NCBI GenBank assembly: GCA_029207755.1
Contig: JARCOQ010000006.1
Span: forward strand, 25,502,022-25,566,021
Source: Chamaea fasciata
Taxonomy: Eukaryota; Chordata; Aves; Passeriformes; Sylviidae
Length of the DNA: 64,000 bases
Direction of reading: 5' to 3'
Shown here: piece after piece, positions 12,575-26,793 of the stretch
Position numbering within the stretch: position 1 is the stretch's first letter
Layout: each line of letters opens with the position of its first letter
Made by a program: the position numbers and the translations under genes
Notes under the pieces: model-generated
The model's input: the letters and a program-made list of their open reading frames with translations, nothing else
The model's database searches: none
Told to the model about the DNA's origin: nothing

Positions 12575-15500
12575 GACATGCACAGAACAGTAATAATTTG
12601 GAAATCACCAGTCTTCTAAAAGACAACTACATGGTGATCTAATAACCGAGAGGAATTTTTAGTCTCTAGAGAAGCTCTGACAAATCAGAAAACATGGGAT
12701 TATCCAGCAAGTACTGCAATATTTGGCCCAGTTTCAACGTTGAGTCATGTGTGCTCCATAAATTAAACATTTCTGGATAATGATCAAGTTTAGTACGGAC
12801 TTATTGCTTAATCTGCTGAAGGATGAAAATATTATTAAAAGTCTTTATCTTGATTAGTCTTATTTACAGCTACTCAGAGACTAATAATTTTAAAAATAAA
12901 CTGGCAGGTCTATGGCAATCTTAGTATAATTGATTTGGCACCAGTGGCAGGCACAGAAGCAGGTTATAACATATTAGCATGAGATTCTGTTCTTCAGAAT
13001 ATTAATAGAGAATCTCCTGAAATTGGAGTTTGATGAAGGAAAAAAAGAAAATAAGATACATTTTTTTATCTCTGTGGTCGGTTTCCCCACACTCAAAATC
13101 CACACTTCAGTAAATTCAGCTGCACAGAAATACCAACATTAGGAATGGTAGAGCACCAAAAGAAATAGAAATCTTTTTTATCGTTTAGTCAAAAGCAAAT
13201 TAAGGGCAGAGAGAATATATAAGGGTTTTACATTTGCATAAGGCATCTTTGAAGAAGCTATTTATCAGAAGTTTTATATTAAATATTCATTGAAGCAGGT
13301 ATATCCAATACAGCACATACTCTGTAAAGTGATTTTAAGTTTCCAAAGAGGTTAAACACTGCCTGAAGGCAGATGATCTGACTTCCTCATCATGATGATC
13401 ACCTAGCATTCACTTAAATTGGAGCTCAAATTGCCTGATTATAATCCTACAGGGACTTACTCCTTATAACTCGGAGATATTTTACATTTTTAGATTAATT
13501 TTTTTCAGCATTTATTCCTTCTCTAATACTCACTTCTCTTCTTTGCAATCACATTACCATGCACAGGGCTCCTCAGTAGACTGTTTCTTAAGTAGTTGTT
13601 TTGAGGACTAGAAGTTATCAAAGAAAAATACTACACAAAGCAGTAAGGAGAGGGAAGATCCTCATGGTGACTGTTTTCCTCTTGCTGCAGAATTCACCAT
13701 ATTTTCTAAGGTTAGCTCAAGATTCAAGTTAGCTAAGGGGTCTGGCCCACAACCTCAGCAGACACTGAGGGCACAAGTTTTCTGGAAGCAGCAGCACTGT
13801 GTGCAGCTGGATCTGGTTCTGTGCTACTTCCCGTTTTGCTCTTTGTAAAAGCTGGTTTTAGGCTGTATAATAAGAGGTCAAATATCTGATGCAGCTGAGG
13901 AGTAATGTGATCAAAAATAAAAGCACTTTTTTCTCATCTGGCAATTGACTGGTTCCTCCAAAAGGATACAGACATAGAAAGAATAAGGTGTCAAGGGAGG
14001 GAGAAGTAGAAATTGCTAGAGCTGACAAAAGCATTAAATTAAATAAAATAAACAATTACCCATCCTGCAGGAGCTCCACTTGCAACCTGGTAAATACGAT
14101 AATATATCTAGTGCTCATTACTATCTGTGGCATTTCTTTGTGTCTTCACAATAGTATCTCCACTGGTAAAAGCACTGCTATAGACATGCCCTGTTGTGAA
14201 ATTCATTATTGCAATTTTACAGGTTAAAACAACAGAAGGTAAATTATTTACAAAAGGCTTACAACTAAGACCTGAAAATACAGCATGAAGATCACTCTGA
14301 GCACACAGCTGTTGGCTGCATCTGCTAAAGGTCACATTTGTCGTTCAATAGGCAACCTGACTGCAGGCAGACTGATGAACATTTTCAGCTACTGATGCTT
14401 CTCATTAGTGTTCTTTCCCCAGCTTCATCCATTCAGTTGTTCCAGGATAACTTTTTCTGTGGCCACACAATAAACTTTATTCAGGTACTGAGACCTAAGT
14501 TAAAAACAACTGTAGGATATTTTGCTGTATCATTCATACACAGGCACACACACTAAGAATGGTGATAGATCTCAGGCCTGAGGTAAAATAAATGAACTTG
14601 CAATACAATTGTGAGAGAAGGCTGGGTCAGGGAGGATGAGTACAAGGACAAACTGAAACATGATGAAATTATGGGAAGAAGAAAACCGAGGTTATTCTTT
14701 ATTTCTACAGCCCTGAAATCAAATGAATTGAAGTGATTGGCTCACACACCAGCCTTTGTGAGTTCTAATTGTCTTTAATACTTTACATGACATTCTAACA
14801 ATAATGACTTCCAGAGAATATAAATGCCAGAAAAAGAAGTTTCTACAGCAGAGCAAACACATGCACACATGATTAAAGTTGTCTAGTGACCATTCTTGTG
14901 AAATCTTTCTCAGTACCCTCTCACAGTACTCCAATATAGAGCAGCACAGACACTGACAGAGTTCTATGAGACAAACTTATAAATCTCTCAATTTTACTTC
15001 CTGATTCATGGATTATAAACAAATTGGCTGCTAATGTTTCACAAAATCAAGAAAATTATGTATTTTTATCTTTGATTGTTTGGTTTTCATCTATAACTTG
15101 AAATTTCGTTTGAAAGTTTGAATTTTCTATTTTTTCTCTAGATAGGGGTTTAAATCTGAAATTTGCTTCTTTATGTAATAAAATTTGAAAAGAAAGCAAG
15201 ATCATTTTAGATTTTTGTGGTTATTTCACTTGACAAAATTGTACTGAATCCATATAGCAACATTTAAGGATGGCACCTCAATTTCAGGTAACACTTTGTA
15301 ACACTCAAAGCAGAGCTAGCTGCATTGCCTCCCACCTAGTTGTAGCTTAAATGCATGTGTTTTCTCAAAGCAGGTTCCTGTGTATAAGCACAAAGATGCA
15401 AAATTACCTGTAAAAGGATACGACCACAAGTCTGAGAAGTATCCAACATCTTAAAGGAGAAAAAAGTCCTCAGAGGTGAACCTAGCAAAAGGCATAGCAG

Positions 15501-16435
15501 CTCAATTTCCCTGGGGTGGGAGACTGAATAATGGTTGCAGTTGTTTAGACAAGATTAAGGCCTTGCATTAATTGGCTGAACTGCAGGTAAGTGTCCACTC
15601 ATCTGCCCTACAGGGACTCAGTATAAGGATTTACAAAGAGTGTAGAAGGCCAGTTCTAACTCATACACTCATGAATACCCCATTTGCAGTCATGAAGCTA
15701 GGCAACTACAAATCAGCCATAAGACAAATGCCCTTTCTGAGAGACTGAAAAAATCCTGGGTTATACAATGAGAATGAAAAAGATGGAGATACTGAATGGA
15801 TTGCCTGCAGCATGGAAGAACAATCTGTTTAAAGGCTATGAGAACAGAAAAGTGACAACATCAAATCAAGATGAAAAAGCTGGACTAGAATCTCTTCTGT
15901 GGCTCCATCCAGATTTTTTTCCCAAAGAATGACATTTCAAATTAACTACTCCTTAACAGTTGCCATATCTTATGGCAAGAGGGAAGAGACAGTTAAAAAG
16001 CTATACTGGCAAAAGTCTTAGAACACATCTGATATCCAAGAGTACTATACTTAAGAAAGAGTTCACACAGAGCTCTGAAGGCTGCTCAGACAGAGGGGGG
16101 AAATATAAATTCCTGATTCCAGTGAAAGTGGAACTGACCACAAATCCAAATATATCATTAGATTGAAAACACTCTTATCCATCCAAAAATGGGTAAAGGA
16201 AGCAGCAGCTGCTGTTGAATTTTACATCTTCTACATCAACTGCTGTTATTTAACATCTCTTTCAGGCTTAGAAATGCTCTTCAGACAATGTGGCCAAACT
16301 GTGTTGATATCCTTAAGGGTGACACATACAGTCTCTACAGTACAAGTTAGAATTTTTAGTCAGTGTAGTAATTTATTTTGTAGACAAAACCCAGATAAAA
16401 CTATTTTGACCAAAATAAGGGGTCACATCTGAGTC

Positions 16436-17076
16436 AGCAGTGGCAGCCAGGAGGGACAACCCTGTCCTGGGGTGCATCAGGCCCAGCATCACCAGCCAGG
16501 CAAGGGAGGGGATTGTCGTGCTCTGCTCTGCACTGGGGCGGCTTCACCTCATGTCCTGGGGGCAGTTTTGGGTGCCACAATGTAAGAAAGACATTAAGCT
16601 ATTAGACAGCATCCAAAGGAGAGCAATAAAGATGATGAAGAGCCTAGAGGGAAACCCATAGGAGAAGAGTTTGAAGACACTTGGTCTGTTCAGCATGGAG
16701 ACCAAGAGGCTGAGAGGAGAAGACCTCATCACAGTCTGCAACTTCCTCATGAGGGAAGTGAAGGGGCTGACATTGATCTCTTAAAATTTGTGACCAGTGA
16801 GGACAGTACTTGAGGAAACAGCATGAAGCTGAGTCGGGGAGGTTTAGGTTGGGTAACAGGAAAAGGTTCTTGCCCCAGAGGGTGTTGGGGCTCCTCAGCG
16901 AACAGGCTCCCTAGGGAAGTGGTCACCAGCCTGACAGAGTTCAAAAAGCACTCGGACAATTCTCTCAGGCACATGGTGTGACTCTTGGGGATGGTGCTGT
17001 ACAGGGCCAGGAGTTGGACTTTGTTGACCCTTCTGGGTATCTTCTAACCCAGGATATTGTATGATTCTTTGAATCA
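16436..17076 (+). mobile_element. CR1 LINE 3' fragment
   Basis: It carries CR1 3' wording: TGTCCTGGGGTGCATCAGGC, GCAAGGGAGGGGATTGTCGT, GGCAGTTTTGGGTGCCACAA, ACAGCATCCAAAGGAGAGCA and a TGTATGATTCTTTGAATC tail. It is 5'-truncated, in plus orientation and moderately diverged. Confidence 0.88.
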
Positions 17077-18453
17077 GCAAGAAACAAATTCAGAAATCCC
17101 CTCTGACTCCTCAGTCACTTTCTATGACAGCACAACACATTACATGTTGAGCTTATAATACAATAACAAGCAGAAACTCCTAAAGTATACACTGTAAAGC
17201 AGAAGCATAAATTTTGCAATGTAGCATTGAAAAGAAAAAAAATCTATCAAAATTTATCAGAGCATTTTGTACAATGACCATGATCAGTTGGGATGATCTG
17301 TCCCAACTAAAGCAATCAGCTCTCACAGATTTCTCTTACTGATCCCATCACTTGATTCAAAGACAACCATGAAAATGGGAGAGGCACTAAATTAATTCAT
17401 TAGAGCTTTAGTTCAGCCATGAATCAGTTTGAATAAGTATTATTAAGACTACTTCTACAATTACAAGCTATTTTTACAATCTTGTACTATGTGCCAAAAT
17501 TACTCCTAAATGAAGTAAAATTTCTGAAAATTCTTGCCTAGTATTTATTATGCAAATGATGAACACACTGTTTATTTCATTTATTCTATAGAAATCTCTT
17601 TTTAAAAACAAAACACACTCCAAAAATGCCTGAAAATCCAGGTTACAAGATCTTTTGATTTTAGCAAACAAAATTCACACTTGGGAAAGAGAAGCTGGCA
17701 CAGTGAAACAGAAGTCCTCTGAATCACACAGCAGTATTTCAATCACAGCATTGTTACAGGAATTCTGGACTAACTGGAAGCAAATCATACACTGCACAGC
17801 TGCTCTAAATATTTGTGTCTTCAGGATAATAAAGACATGCAAAACAATACTGTACCTAAAGAACTGCCTTCCATTTCCACAGACGACTGTGAGAGGTACC
17901 CTTAACTTCATGCAGTTTTCCAGAACTCATGTTTCCCTGTGCACTTCAGAGCATTGCCAAAAGGAAGACCTCAAGAATCAACCCAAGTTAAAACTTTCTG
18001 AGCTGCATCTTATCAGGAATCCTAAAGAATCACAGACACACTTCACTCACTGACATTCAAAGAACTTCTCTGTCAAGCAGAAAATCATTGTATCATGATT
18101 ATCATGGTACTTCAAGTTCACATTAAAACTGTTTCACAAACAAATCTGGCAAGAGCAGATGTCATCAATTTAAAGCTGTCCTACCTCCCCATCAGTTTGC
18201 TCCAAGACCTGTCTCCACCTCTCTTCCCTACTTCTCTGTGCCAGCACGGCACTTCATGCTGTTACACAATGGATAACATCCATCACTCCTAATTTAATTC
18301 AGATCAGTTTCCAAATCCAGTCAGTCATGGAGCTGAAAAAATACTCTTGACAGGACATGGAAAAGAGAAGGGTGAGATGGGGAATGACAAGCACCACTAG
18401 CAGCACCTTTCAGCACCACTAGCATTTTATATTGCATTATCTATCAAGAAACC

Positions 18454-18630
18454 GTAGTCTGGAACTTGTTCTCCAGAAGGGCTGTGAAACCTTCATCCTT
18501 AGAGATACTCAACACCCAACCGAGAGGCCCTGAGGAGTTTCATTCATCTTTAATGCTCATCCTGATCTGAGCCAGAAGAGTTCCAGAAGTTTCTCTCCTC
18601 CCCACTTCTGTAATCTTGTGATTCTAGTTT
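18454..18630 (+). mobile_element. Old CR1 LINE 3' end
   Basis: Degraded CR1 tail: AACCTTCATCCTTAGAGATA, CTCAACACCCAACCGAGAGG, CCTGAGGAG, ending TGTAATCTTGTGATTCTAG. Boundaries are approximate and divergence is high. Confidence 0.65.
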
Positions 18631-19240
18631 GACTGCCCTGCTCATCCTGTGAGCCTGGTGCTTACCACTGGGTCTCCAATAGGACAACAATAATTTCTGA
18701 CAGAGGAGACAAACTTGCCAGAGACACGTCTCACTGACTGAATCCTCAATAGGTTTTGAGTGCAGATGGTTTATAAGCTATTTGTTAATAACATGGCCAC
18801 TAAAAGAAGTTAACCATGAGCTGAAAAGCATGTGAATTCTTTGAGAATTCTCTAACCACACTTCAATCCAAAACCATTTTGTTTAGTAATTGCTGCGCAA
18901 GAGAGTGTACTCATATCTAGAAGAGTTCCATCTACTAAACAAAGATAAAATGTTACCTCATCTGTGTGTTCCTGGTTGTGATCCCAGATACACAGTCCAA
19001 TAAGAAACAATCAGTGTTAATATTCCCAAAATGTTTATGAAAATGCAACTGAAAGTTCCTATCAAACAACTATTGCAATTTATTAAATTGAATAAATTTT
19101 ATTTTGCAAATAAACATGGTTTTTCTAGAAGACAGATTAAATGAGCAAACAAACATTAACAAAAAGCCATGCTAATTTTAAGAGTAGTTGTAAACAATTA
19201 TTTCAGCTACATAAATGATCAGTATTTATTTATAAGAAAT

Positions 19241-19265
19241 AATATATTATTATTAATAATATATT
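19241..19265. repeat. AT-rich perfect hairpin
   Basis: An 11-bp inverted repeat (AATATATTATT / AATAATATATT) with a three-base loop. Such sequences arise by chance in AT-rich introns; no terminator or transposon end is implied. Confidence 0.8.
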
Positions 19266-21597
19266 GCATGTTCAGGAGAATGACTTGCCAATTTAGGCAC
19301 CATAAACCCCAGCTTATAATAGATAATACACACAGAAAATCATTGCAACAACAGGGCTGAAGGCAATCAATAACATATTCATTAATAAAATAACTGGCCC
19401 TCCTGATTTTCCTTTCTGACTCCTTCCCTTAACTTCCCTGTGCAGCATTATGAAATATCGTTTCAAGCAACCATTTCCATGCCCAGATTGTTCTCAAAAA
19501 TGTTCCTCTATCAGATAACCTCTTAACTCTGGCGTATCCATAATTTCCCCCAACACACACTTTAAAATCAGATCAATGGGGAGAGTGAAACACTGCATGA
19601 AGTTTTGATGCTGCCTGCTATGGCAAACGCTGGTTTCACACACATTAGACCACACACATAATTCCAGCCAATGCAGGATGCCATTGCCTATATTTCTATA
19701 TTACTTTTCTAACTTTTTTTCTTTTAAAATTAATTTCTTAGGTAATCCCCTCTTTCTTTACATTGACTTGTTTACAAATTATGCATACCAGTAATTTTAA
19801 ACAGAGTTAACTTAAGCCCTGATCCCGTAAGGAATCCATGTGTACCTAGATCCAGTACCACTCCTAGCTATCGGGACCCTTTAGGTCGACCCACAGCAGC
19901 TGAGCCATGATAGTTACAGAGATGTCTTCAGAGACTCCACGATTTTTCAGATGTGTAAGCCAGAAACTGGAGATTAAGTTCCATAAACATATCCACAGGT
20001 ACATAAACTTTATAAACAGAAGTTCCCCTAAACTTAGAATTTTATCTTCTAATTCCCTTATCTCCCTCTTCTAACAGCCATGAGGAAGAGCTCAGTACTT
20101 ATTAAAGCAACTCCCCAAATAAATAAAGTCATTTCTGTGCTCAACTACTTGAGTACTCTTGGGGATTACAGAGTGCTTTTTCATAAGCAACCCATTTTTT
20201 CCTTCTGTTTTTTGCCCAGGGCATTATTTAGGCATCCAAAAAAAAGGTGCTTTCTTCTTTATTTTTCCCCTCAAAGATTATACTTATCTTGAGAAAGGGT
20301 CTTCTAAGATATGTTTGTCAACTTTAAATATAGGCATTTTGGCCCATGCCACATAATTACCAATGTGGCAAACTTTGTATTTGTCACCTTTATACTGTCT
20401 CAACTTGGGACAAAGTAGTAGTGGCTCCTGAGGTGATGAATATCACATGTTGACTTCATGGTCTGAGTTCTGAGGGACAATGGAAACTATAATCTTCTCA
20501 TTAGCACATTGTTTTCGGCTGTATGAATAACAGTTAGAAAAGATAATTAATATAACTCATTAACTATGAAATTATTTATGAACAATACAGGCTGCACTGA
20601 GAAGGAAAGTGTATCTCTAGAAATGCTATTTTGTGACTACTCTTTCTTCAAGTTTCTTCATGTATGTCTTGGCAAGACGGTCCACTCCAATACTTCAGAG
20701 AAATGTGAGCATTCCCTTTTTTGAAGTCAGATGTAACCAACTGTTTATTAACTAAATGTCTCATGAAGAACATGTTATAGGACAGCAGAAATAAAATTTT
20801 GGTTTTTGAAAAATTATCTTTCCTTAGAGCAGGAAGTGGGGCTTGAGGATTTATTTTCCTCTTGATCCTTTTTCTGTGCAAAGATTTCATCACTTTCTGA
20901 ATCTGCATATTGTAGATTTTCTTTGATCCATGTATCTATTTATTACCAATCCAATTTTCCATTTCAAGTCACCCTGATTTTATTTACTGTCTTCTTATAT
21001 TTAGAAATTCATGTCTGTTCACTAAACTTACTGAAACATGTTTTCAATCATGACTTTGCATGTGACATCTGTTAGTGCACATAAACACTTTCAAAAGTAC
21101 ACAGGAACTGTCTAGTGCTATTTTACAGATACCTTAAACAGACGGTTTTGCTAGTTCGAAACCCTACTCAATGTATTACACCTTTCAACCATTTCACTTT
21201 CTTGTTGCTATAAATTAGTTCTACTTCACCTTGAATTAGTATGCCATCAATCTGATGGTAGACCAGAGCTGACACTGAGTACTTGCATAGGAAAGCCTTA
21301 CAAAATGTTCCTCACAACATGTTGACTACCTGCCATTAGGAACTCTATCCTCAACATTTTACTTATCAAAAAATTACACCATAAAATCATTATTATAACT
21401 ATTGGTTAAACTGCAGCTATCGGAAGGTTATTAACTGGTAGAAATGACAAAATGAAGAAAGAAAAAATTACTCATTTGTTTTGCTGCTCTAGGCCTTTTC
21501 AAATAACACAGACCCTGTGTACTCCTCAGTTTTTCTGCTAAACAGTAACACTTATATCAATTCCCTTAGAAGAATGCTTTAAATCAACAAGACGCAA

Positions 21598-21718
21598 CCC
21601 ACCCCCCCCAAAAAAAAACAAAAAAAAACCCCAACCCCCCCAAAAAAAACAAAAACAAAAAAAACAAAAACAAAAAAAAAAAAAAAAAAACAAAAAAAAA
21701 AAACCAAAAAAAACCCCA
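21598..21718 (+). repeat. A/C low-complexity block
   Basis: Runs of A broken by C clusters (ACCCACCCCCCCC, then A8-A20 runs with single C). It gives long Phe-rich antisense open frames that are not genes. Confidence 0.95.
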
Positions 21719-24700
21719 CACAACTGGCAGAAAGAGAAAACTATTTATGTGGGCAAGCATTATCACACTCTCTAATTTTTGTGTTCCCTTTCGACAGGAA
21801 TGACTATACATGTTTTTCATCAGCTGAATCTCCAAGGCTGTGTGGTTCAAGTCACAACTCCACTTAAATGGGCCATACCCAGATTTAAAAACTGAAGACT
21901 GGATTGTGACTTGGTTATGTCCAAAGAAAAATTTCACAATAGTGTGAGGTTTTGTACACAATTAGTCTGCTGGATTCTGAAGGGCTCATGGCAACATTTA
22001 AAACAAAAGACATGTGATTTCAAACATTTTATGTATAAATCACATCACCTCTGCTTCATTTTGAACTGAAGACTCTGATCTTCTGTATCTTCTTGACAAA
22101 CAACTATTGCCAAAACTACATCTGGAATAGCCTTTGTAAGTCATGTTAAACTCCTTAGGCTAAAGAGGCACCATCAAAATGGAAGTGTATTAAGAGGATA
22201 AAGCAACTCCCACAAGATGTGAAAGACAGGACTGCAAGCTCAGGAAAAACTGGTAGACACATAAGCATCTGAAAGAAGCCTCCACTCCATGTGCCTGGGT
22301 CATGGCAAGAACTACACTGGATGGAGTCATGAGAAGAACATTAAGAGACAGCACAGCGGTAGGAGAAAATTGTCCCACCTTATTCCTCGGAGGCCTGGTA
22401 AAGTGATTGTCACCAATGCAGCAGCTTAATGTATAAAGTAAATACCACCAATTTCAACAGAAGCATCTCCGATAGGTTTATGAGAGAGGATTCTAAATGC
22501 ACTTCCAGGTGGGTTTCTCAATAACTTGAGAAAATTACTCTGAAGCTAACTTCATAAATGTGCGAATTTTAAACATTTCTTGAAAGTTGCAGAATGGCAA
22601 AGCTCCCTGTGCAACTATGATTTGACATCTCCACACAGGTGCACTATAAAAATACAGCATAGAAGCTGGATCACAGACTACCTATGGGATCATTCACTCA
22701 GAGGTCCTAGCAGCTGCTATTTTGTCTTGGCATATTTACCTGCTGTTGTTGTCAAAATCAAGTGGATTAAAACAAAATTGAGGCATGCCAGTGGAGGATT
22801 GCCTATACAAACCGATACATTTCTATATATCACTCATACACAATTAAACCCATTATGGATTTTGTGTAATAGATATTGACTCAAATGTATGCTGACAGCT
22901 TCCTGTTCAAAGCCTTCAAACAAGAACTCACATTAGCTTTGTAAAAAAGATCCATGTGATCAGTCAGCTTTCTCTCCTAAATACCCCCAAATCCTCAATT
23001 AACTCTAAAAAACAGGGTTTTAATAACATCTTATTATTTTAATAAGTTTAGCTGTTATAACACTGAGGATCTCTCAATGGAAGGCATTTCCTCAACCTTC
23101 TGGAATACACTTCTACAAAGAGGATTAATGTAAGCACTCAAGCTATTATTTCTGTTTTAAAGGCAGCATGATAGCACAGGGGTATGAGAATCCATAAGCT
23201 TCAAATTTATTCCCAGCATAAAAAGTCAAAATAATCCATGTACACAGGCCTTCAGGATCTTATATAGTCTGCCTATTTTTCCAAGTCTTTTGATGAAATT
23301 TGATTATTTCATAGACTGCAAGAAATACTAGAAAGCATCAATCAATGCATTTGTATGCATTATGCAGTAAAAGGCTGAACCCCTATGAACTTCTCTAATG
23401 ATTTCAAATCTTCAAATTTTACATTAATTTTGGCTTTAAAATACATACTTTTCTTTTCCTTTTGAAATTTGAAAACATTGCAGATTAACTTTTATTGTCT
23501 TCTTGAATTGTGGAATCCAATGCATGTGAGTTGCTATAAAAAAACATCCACTCCATTGTAGTAACTGACCTTTGGCCCACTCCTAGTGTCTTTCAGTGAG
23601 GGAGAATTCCCTAGATTATATCATCAATCATAACCAAGAGCTCTGAGGACAGATCTCTCTTACAACAAATAAAGTACCAGTGTGGCATGTGGTGATCAGA
23701 GGACACAGACTATTACTACCCAAAACGACAAAGTTACTACTGGGAATGTTCTAAAAGTAATTAGCTCAGCTAGTGACTAGTTTAAGGTGTTCTTCTACCA
23801 CTGCTATAACTTTTCATATTTTCTTAGCAGCGCTTCTGGACTGTGGTAGGACAAGGGGTTTTTTAAGGCTGATTTTTAAATCATACTGCAAAGATCTCAT
23901 CCATCCACTCAAGAAGAAGAAAGTTGCATAACACCTTTATGTAAGCAGTCCCTTACTACAAAAATTACAGCTAAGCACGCAAAAAAAAAGCCTTACTGCA
24001 CTTCAACTTTCCATTTTCCATGTTCACACAGGTTTTAGCTGTACTTTCAAACTTTTTCTCTACTGGAAAGTAGTACATAGATACTGTTACATATTTTCTT
24101 AAAAGAACAGGGCTAACTCATTTTATATCCAGTTGCTGAAATTAAACACAGCTTTTAAAATTAATATATTTTTACTGTCATACATGGTTTCACTGCAGTA
24201 AGATACAGAAGAACATTCCTGAAGAGCAACAATATTGTGGTAGTATTCAGAAATCCCTGTACCTAACCACACAAACACTGAATATGGTCTCTGCCTAGAA
24301 ACTTAATCTCCTTCAAGTGTTAATGAAAACAATGTTTATAAATACATGAAAGATAAATGGGAAACAGACATAAGTTAATATCAGAGAAAAGCTATGTGTA
24401 ATGACAGCTCACTGGATGCCAAACATGAGTGCTTGTAACTTTCCCTCTTGTTCCTTCTCCTAACGCACTGTTAAAATTATTGCTCCCATGGCTGCAAACT
24501 GCCAACAGGCTCTCAACAATATCTAAGAATAGACATCTAGGCATCATAGGAGCTTCATTTCGTCCACACTGTGTAAACAACATTTGTCAAATTAAGCTTT
24601 ACATACATTAGGAACAATTGTTTCGCAAAACAAAGAGAGAACAACAAATGCAAAGTTATGGTCAGATATAGAACCACTGACAGTAGAATGAACCAGCTGT

Positions 24701-25611
24701 AACTGACGGGAGGAAATAATGACGATGTCAGTAACAGCTGTTCACAACATTAGTGGATGTTCTGTCATACTGTATGTTCTACACAACCATAGCCCCCCCA
24801 AAAAAGCACTACAGCATATGGACATATCTGCATTCATTACCACCAGAGTCTTTCCACAGTGACTTTTCTGCTTCAGTATCTTTCTGCTAACCAGAAACCC
24901 CTATTCAACAGACCTAACACAAGCTTGTCTCTTTCATTTTTAGTATCTGCACTCGGCATATACAAAGGAACTTCCCCCTACTATGTTAAATGCTTTTCTC
25001 TAGATCTCACTGACAGGAGTTATGGGGGGAAGACAGGGAAGGGGCTGGGTTGAGAAGGGAAGGGAAGCTGTTAATAACTACTTTTTGCAGATCTGATGCT
25101 CCTTAAATTATTCTTAGCTGTGAAATATATGTGTTTGCCAGCAATAACTGGATGCTACAAAAAGGACAGTAATCATAACAATCACTTAGCTGCCAACAGA
25201 AAAAAAAAAGGTAATCCTGTTTAAAGAAGAAACCAGAAGTTAAATTAGGACAACTGAGGTTTACCAAACTGGACTTAACGAACCAGGACACTGTCAATCC
25301 ACTTTTACTGCTCTTCCTGTGGTTGCCACTCTGACTGCAGTCACTGCATTTTCAGTGACATTCACGGCAAACTCTGGAGACATGATTACTAAAACTGAAG
25401 TCAGATTCTAACATAATCTTACATCATCTGCAGTCTCACATTGAACTTTCTTCCCCATCAGTCTGTAGGGGCAAGAATATTTTCCCCCACAAAAATAAAT
25501 TTTAAAATACAAAGAGAGGAACCAGTGTGACCTCCAAGACATAAAACAGGACATAAAAATCCAGTTTGAGTTTTGACATGACAAATTAATTGGAGAAGGT
25601 TGCTGCTACAC

Positions 25612-25628
25612 AAAAAAAAAAAAAAAAA
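25612..25628 (+). repeat. Poly-A run preceding the GGGAA array
   Basis: A run of about 17 A residues lies between ACAC and GAGGGAAGGG. It is probably the seed, possibly a retroposon-tail relic, from which the purine array grew, but no retroposon body can be recognised to its left. Confidence 0.8.
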
Positions 25629-25630
25629 GA

Positions 25631-25980
25631 GGGAAGGGAAGGGAAGGGAAGGGAAGGGAAGGGAAGGGAAGGGAAGGGAAGGGAAGGGAAGGGAAGGGAA
25701 GGGAAGGGAAGGGAAGGGAAGGGAAGGGAAGGGAAGGGAAGGGAAGGGAAGGGAAGGGAAGGGAAGGGAAGGGAAGGGAAGGGAAGGGAAGGGAAGGGAA
25801 GGGAAGGGAAGGGAAGGGAAGGGAAGGGAAGGGAAGGGAAGGGAAGGGAAGGGAAGGGAAGGGAAGGGAAGGGAAGGGAAGGGAAGGGAAGGGAAGGGAA
25901 GGGAAGGGAAGGGAAGGGAAGGGAAGGGAAGGGAAGGGAAGGGAAGGGAAGGGAAGGGAAGGGAAGGGAAGGGAAGGGAA
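25631..25980 (+). repeat. Perfect (GGGAA)70 pentanucleotide array
   Basis: The array is 70 uninterrupted copies of GGGAA (350 bp), purine-only on the plus strand. It directly follows an A17-18 run and GAG. In the CORIN sense strand it reads TTCCC. It generates open frames in all three phases on both strands, which are artefacts. Such pure GGGAA/TTCCC tracts can form triplex or G-quadruplex structures. It lies in intron 4, about 1.2 kb into the gene-upstream side of nothing but intron sequence. Confidence 0.98.
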
Positions 25981-26073
25981 GATACCTGACTCTTGAATCT
26001 CAAAGTATTTTGGTTGTCACTGAAAACCAGAGCAAAAACATGTCTTCAGGAAAGAAATGGAAAAGAAATGTAC

Positions 26074-26108
26074 AAAATTTATCCTTTCAAAAAAATTTAT
26101 CCTTTCAA
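26074..26108 (+). repeat. Short tandem duplication of AAAATTTATCCTTTCAA
   Basis: Two copies of a 17-bp unit separated by one A, about 100 bp right of the GGGAA array. Confidence 0.85.
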
Positions 26109-26793
26109 AATCTTTCAATTCTCTCTTTCAACCTCCAGAACCATCAAAGATTATGTACATATGTTAAAAAAAATTATTTTTTGCCTTTTTGTGTCATGTT
26201 TTGATTTTAGCTCTGCTAAATTCACTGATCCTTTTCCAAATCAAACTCAATTTAAAAGTGCATGCACATTATACTAATGCTGTGAAATTACATAAATGCA
26301 GAAAAAATATATGCTCAAGCTTCCAGAATAGTTTATGTCACCCCGAACATATCCTACTAATTTAATACCAAAAATATATATTGAAAATACTAACTTTGCT
26401 GAAGGAAATGACTAAAATTTGAAGTTTAACAAATGGCCACCCCAATTTATGACAGTACTATATATATCCAAGGCATTATTGTTGTTGCAAAACATTCCAT
26501 TTTGGTTTAGCCAGATTGGAGAAATTAGGCAGAAGAACTCTGGACAGGCTTCTTTAGGAAAATAAGCCTGACTGCCCTAATATCACAGTTTGACTTTATA
26601 CAGTGGCAACATTTTTCTAGAAGAGCTCTATTACAGTTAGCTTATCTTGGCAGAAATGTTGTCAATAGCTTTGACAGACAGGAATTTTGCAATGAGGTCA
26701 TAGGCTTAGTTTGGATCTTCCCTTGTCTGATTAGACAGAGAGTATTTTATCACAGTTGGCTCTAGTCACTGATGGATTTTCATTCCCAAATAC

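Larger units (their letters stand above)
8504..26793 (-). other. CORIN: CORIN intron 4
   Basis: This 18.3-kb intron splits frizzled domain 1. It contains solo LTRs at 9.1-9.9 and 11.5-12.6 kb, CR1 copies at 16.4-17.1 and 18.45-18.63 kb, an AT hairpin at 19.24 kb, an A/C low-complexity block at 21.6 kb and the (GGGAA)70 array at 25.63 kb. Long stretches (12.6-16.4, 19.3-21.5 and 21.8-25.6 kb) are AT-rich with nothing identifiable. Confidence 0.85.

Noticed and set aside
21538..21961. Phe-rich minus-strand frames
   Set aside because: They come from the A/C low-complexity block.
25590..26204. Gly-Arg-Glu-Lys repeat protein frames over the GGGAA array, on both strands
   Set aside because: They are the automatic product of a pentanucleotide array without stops; there is no splice or codon evidence.
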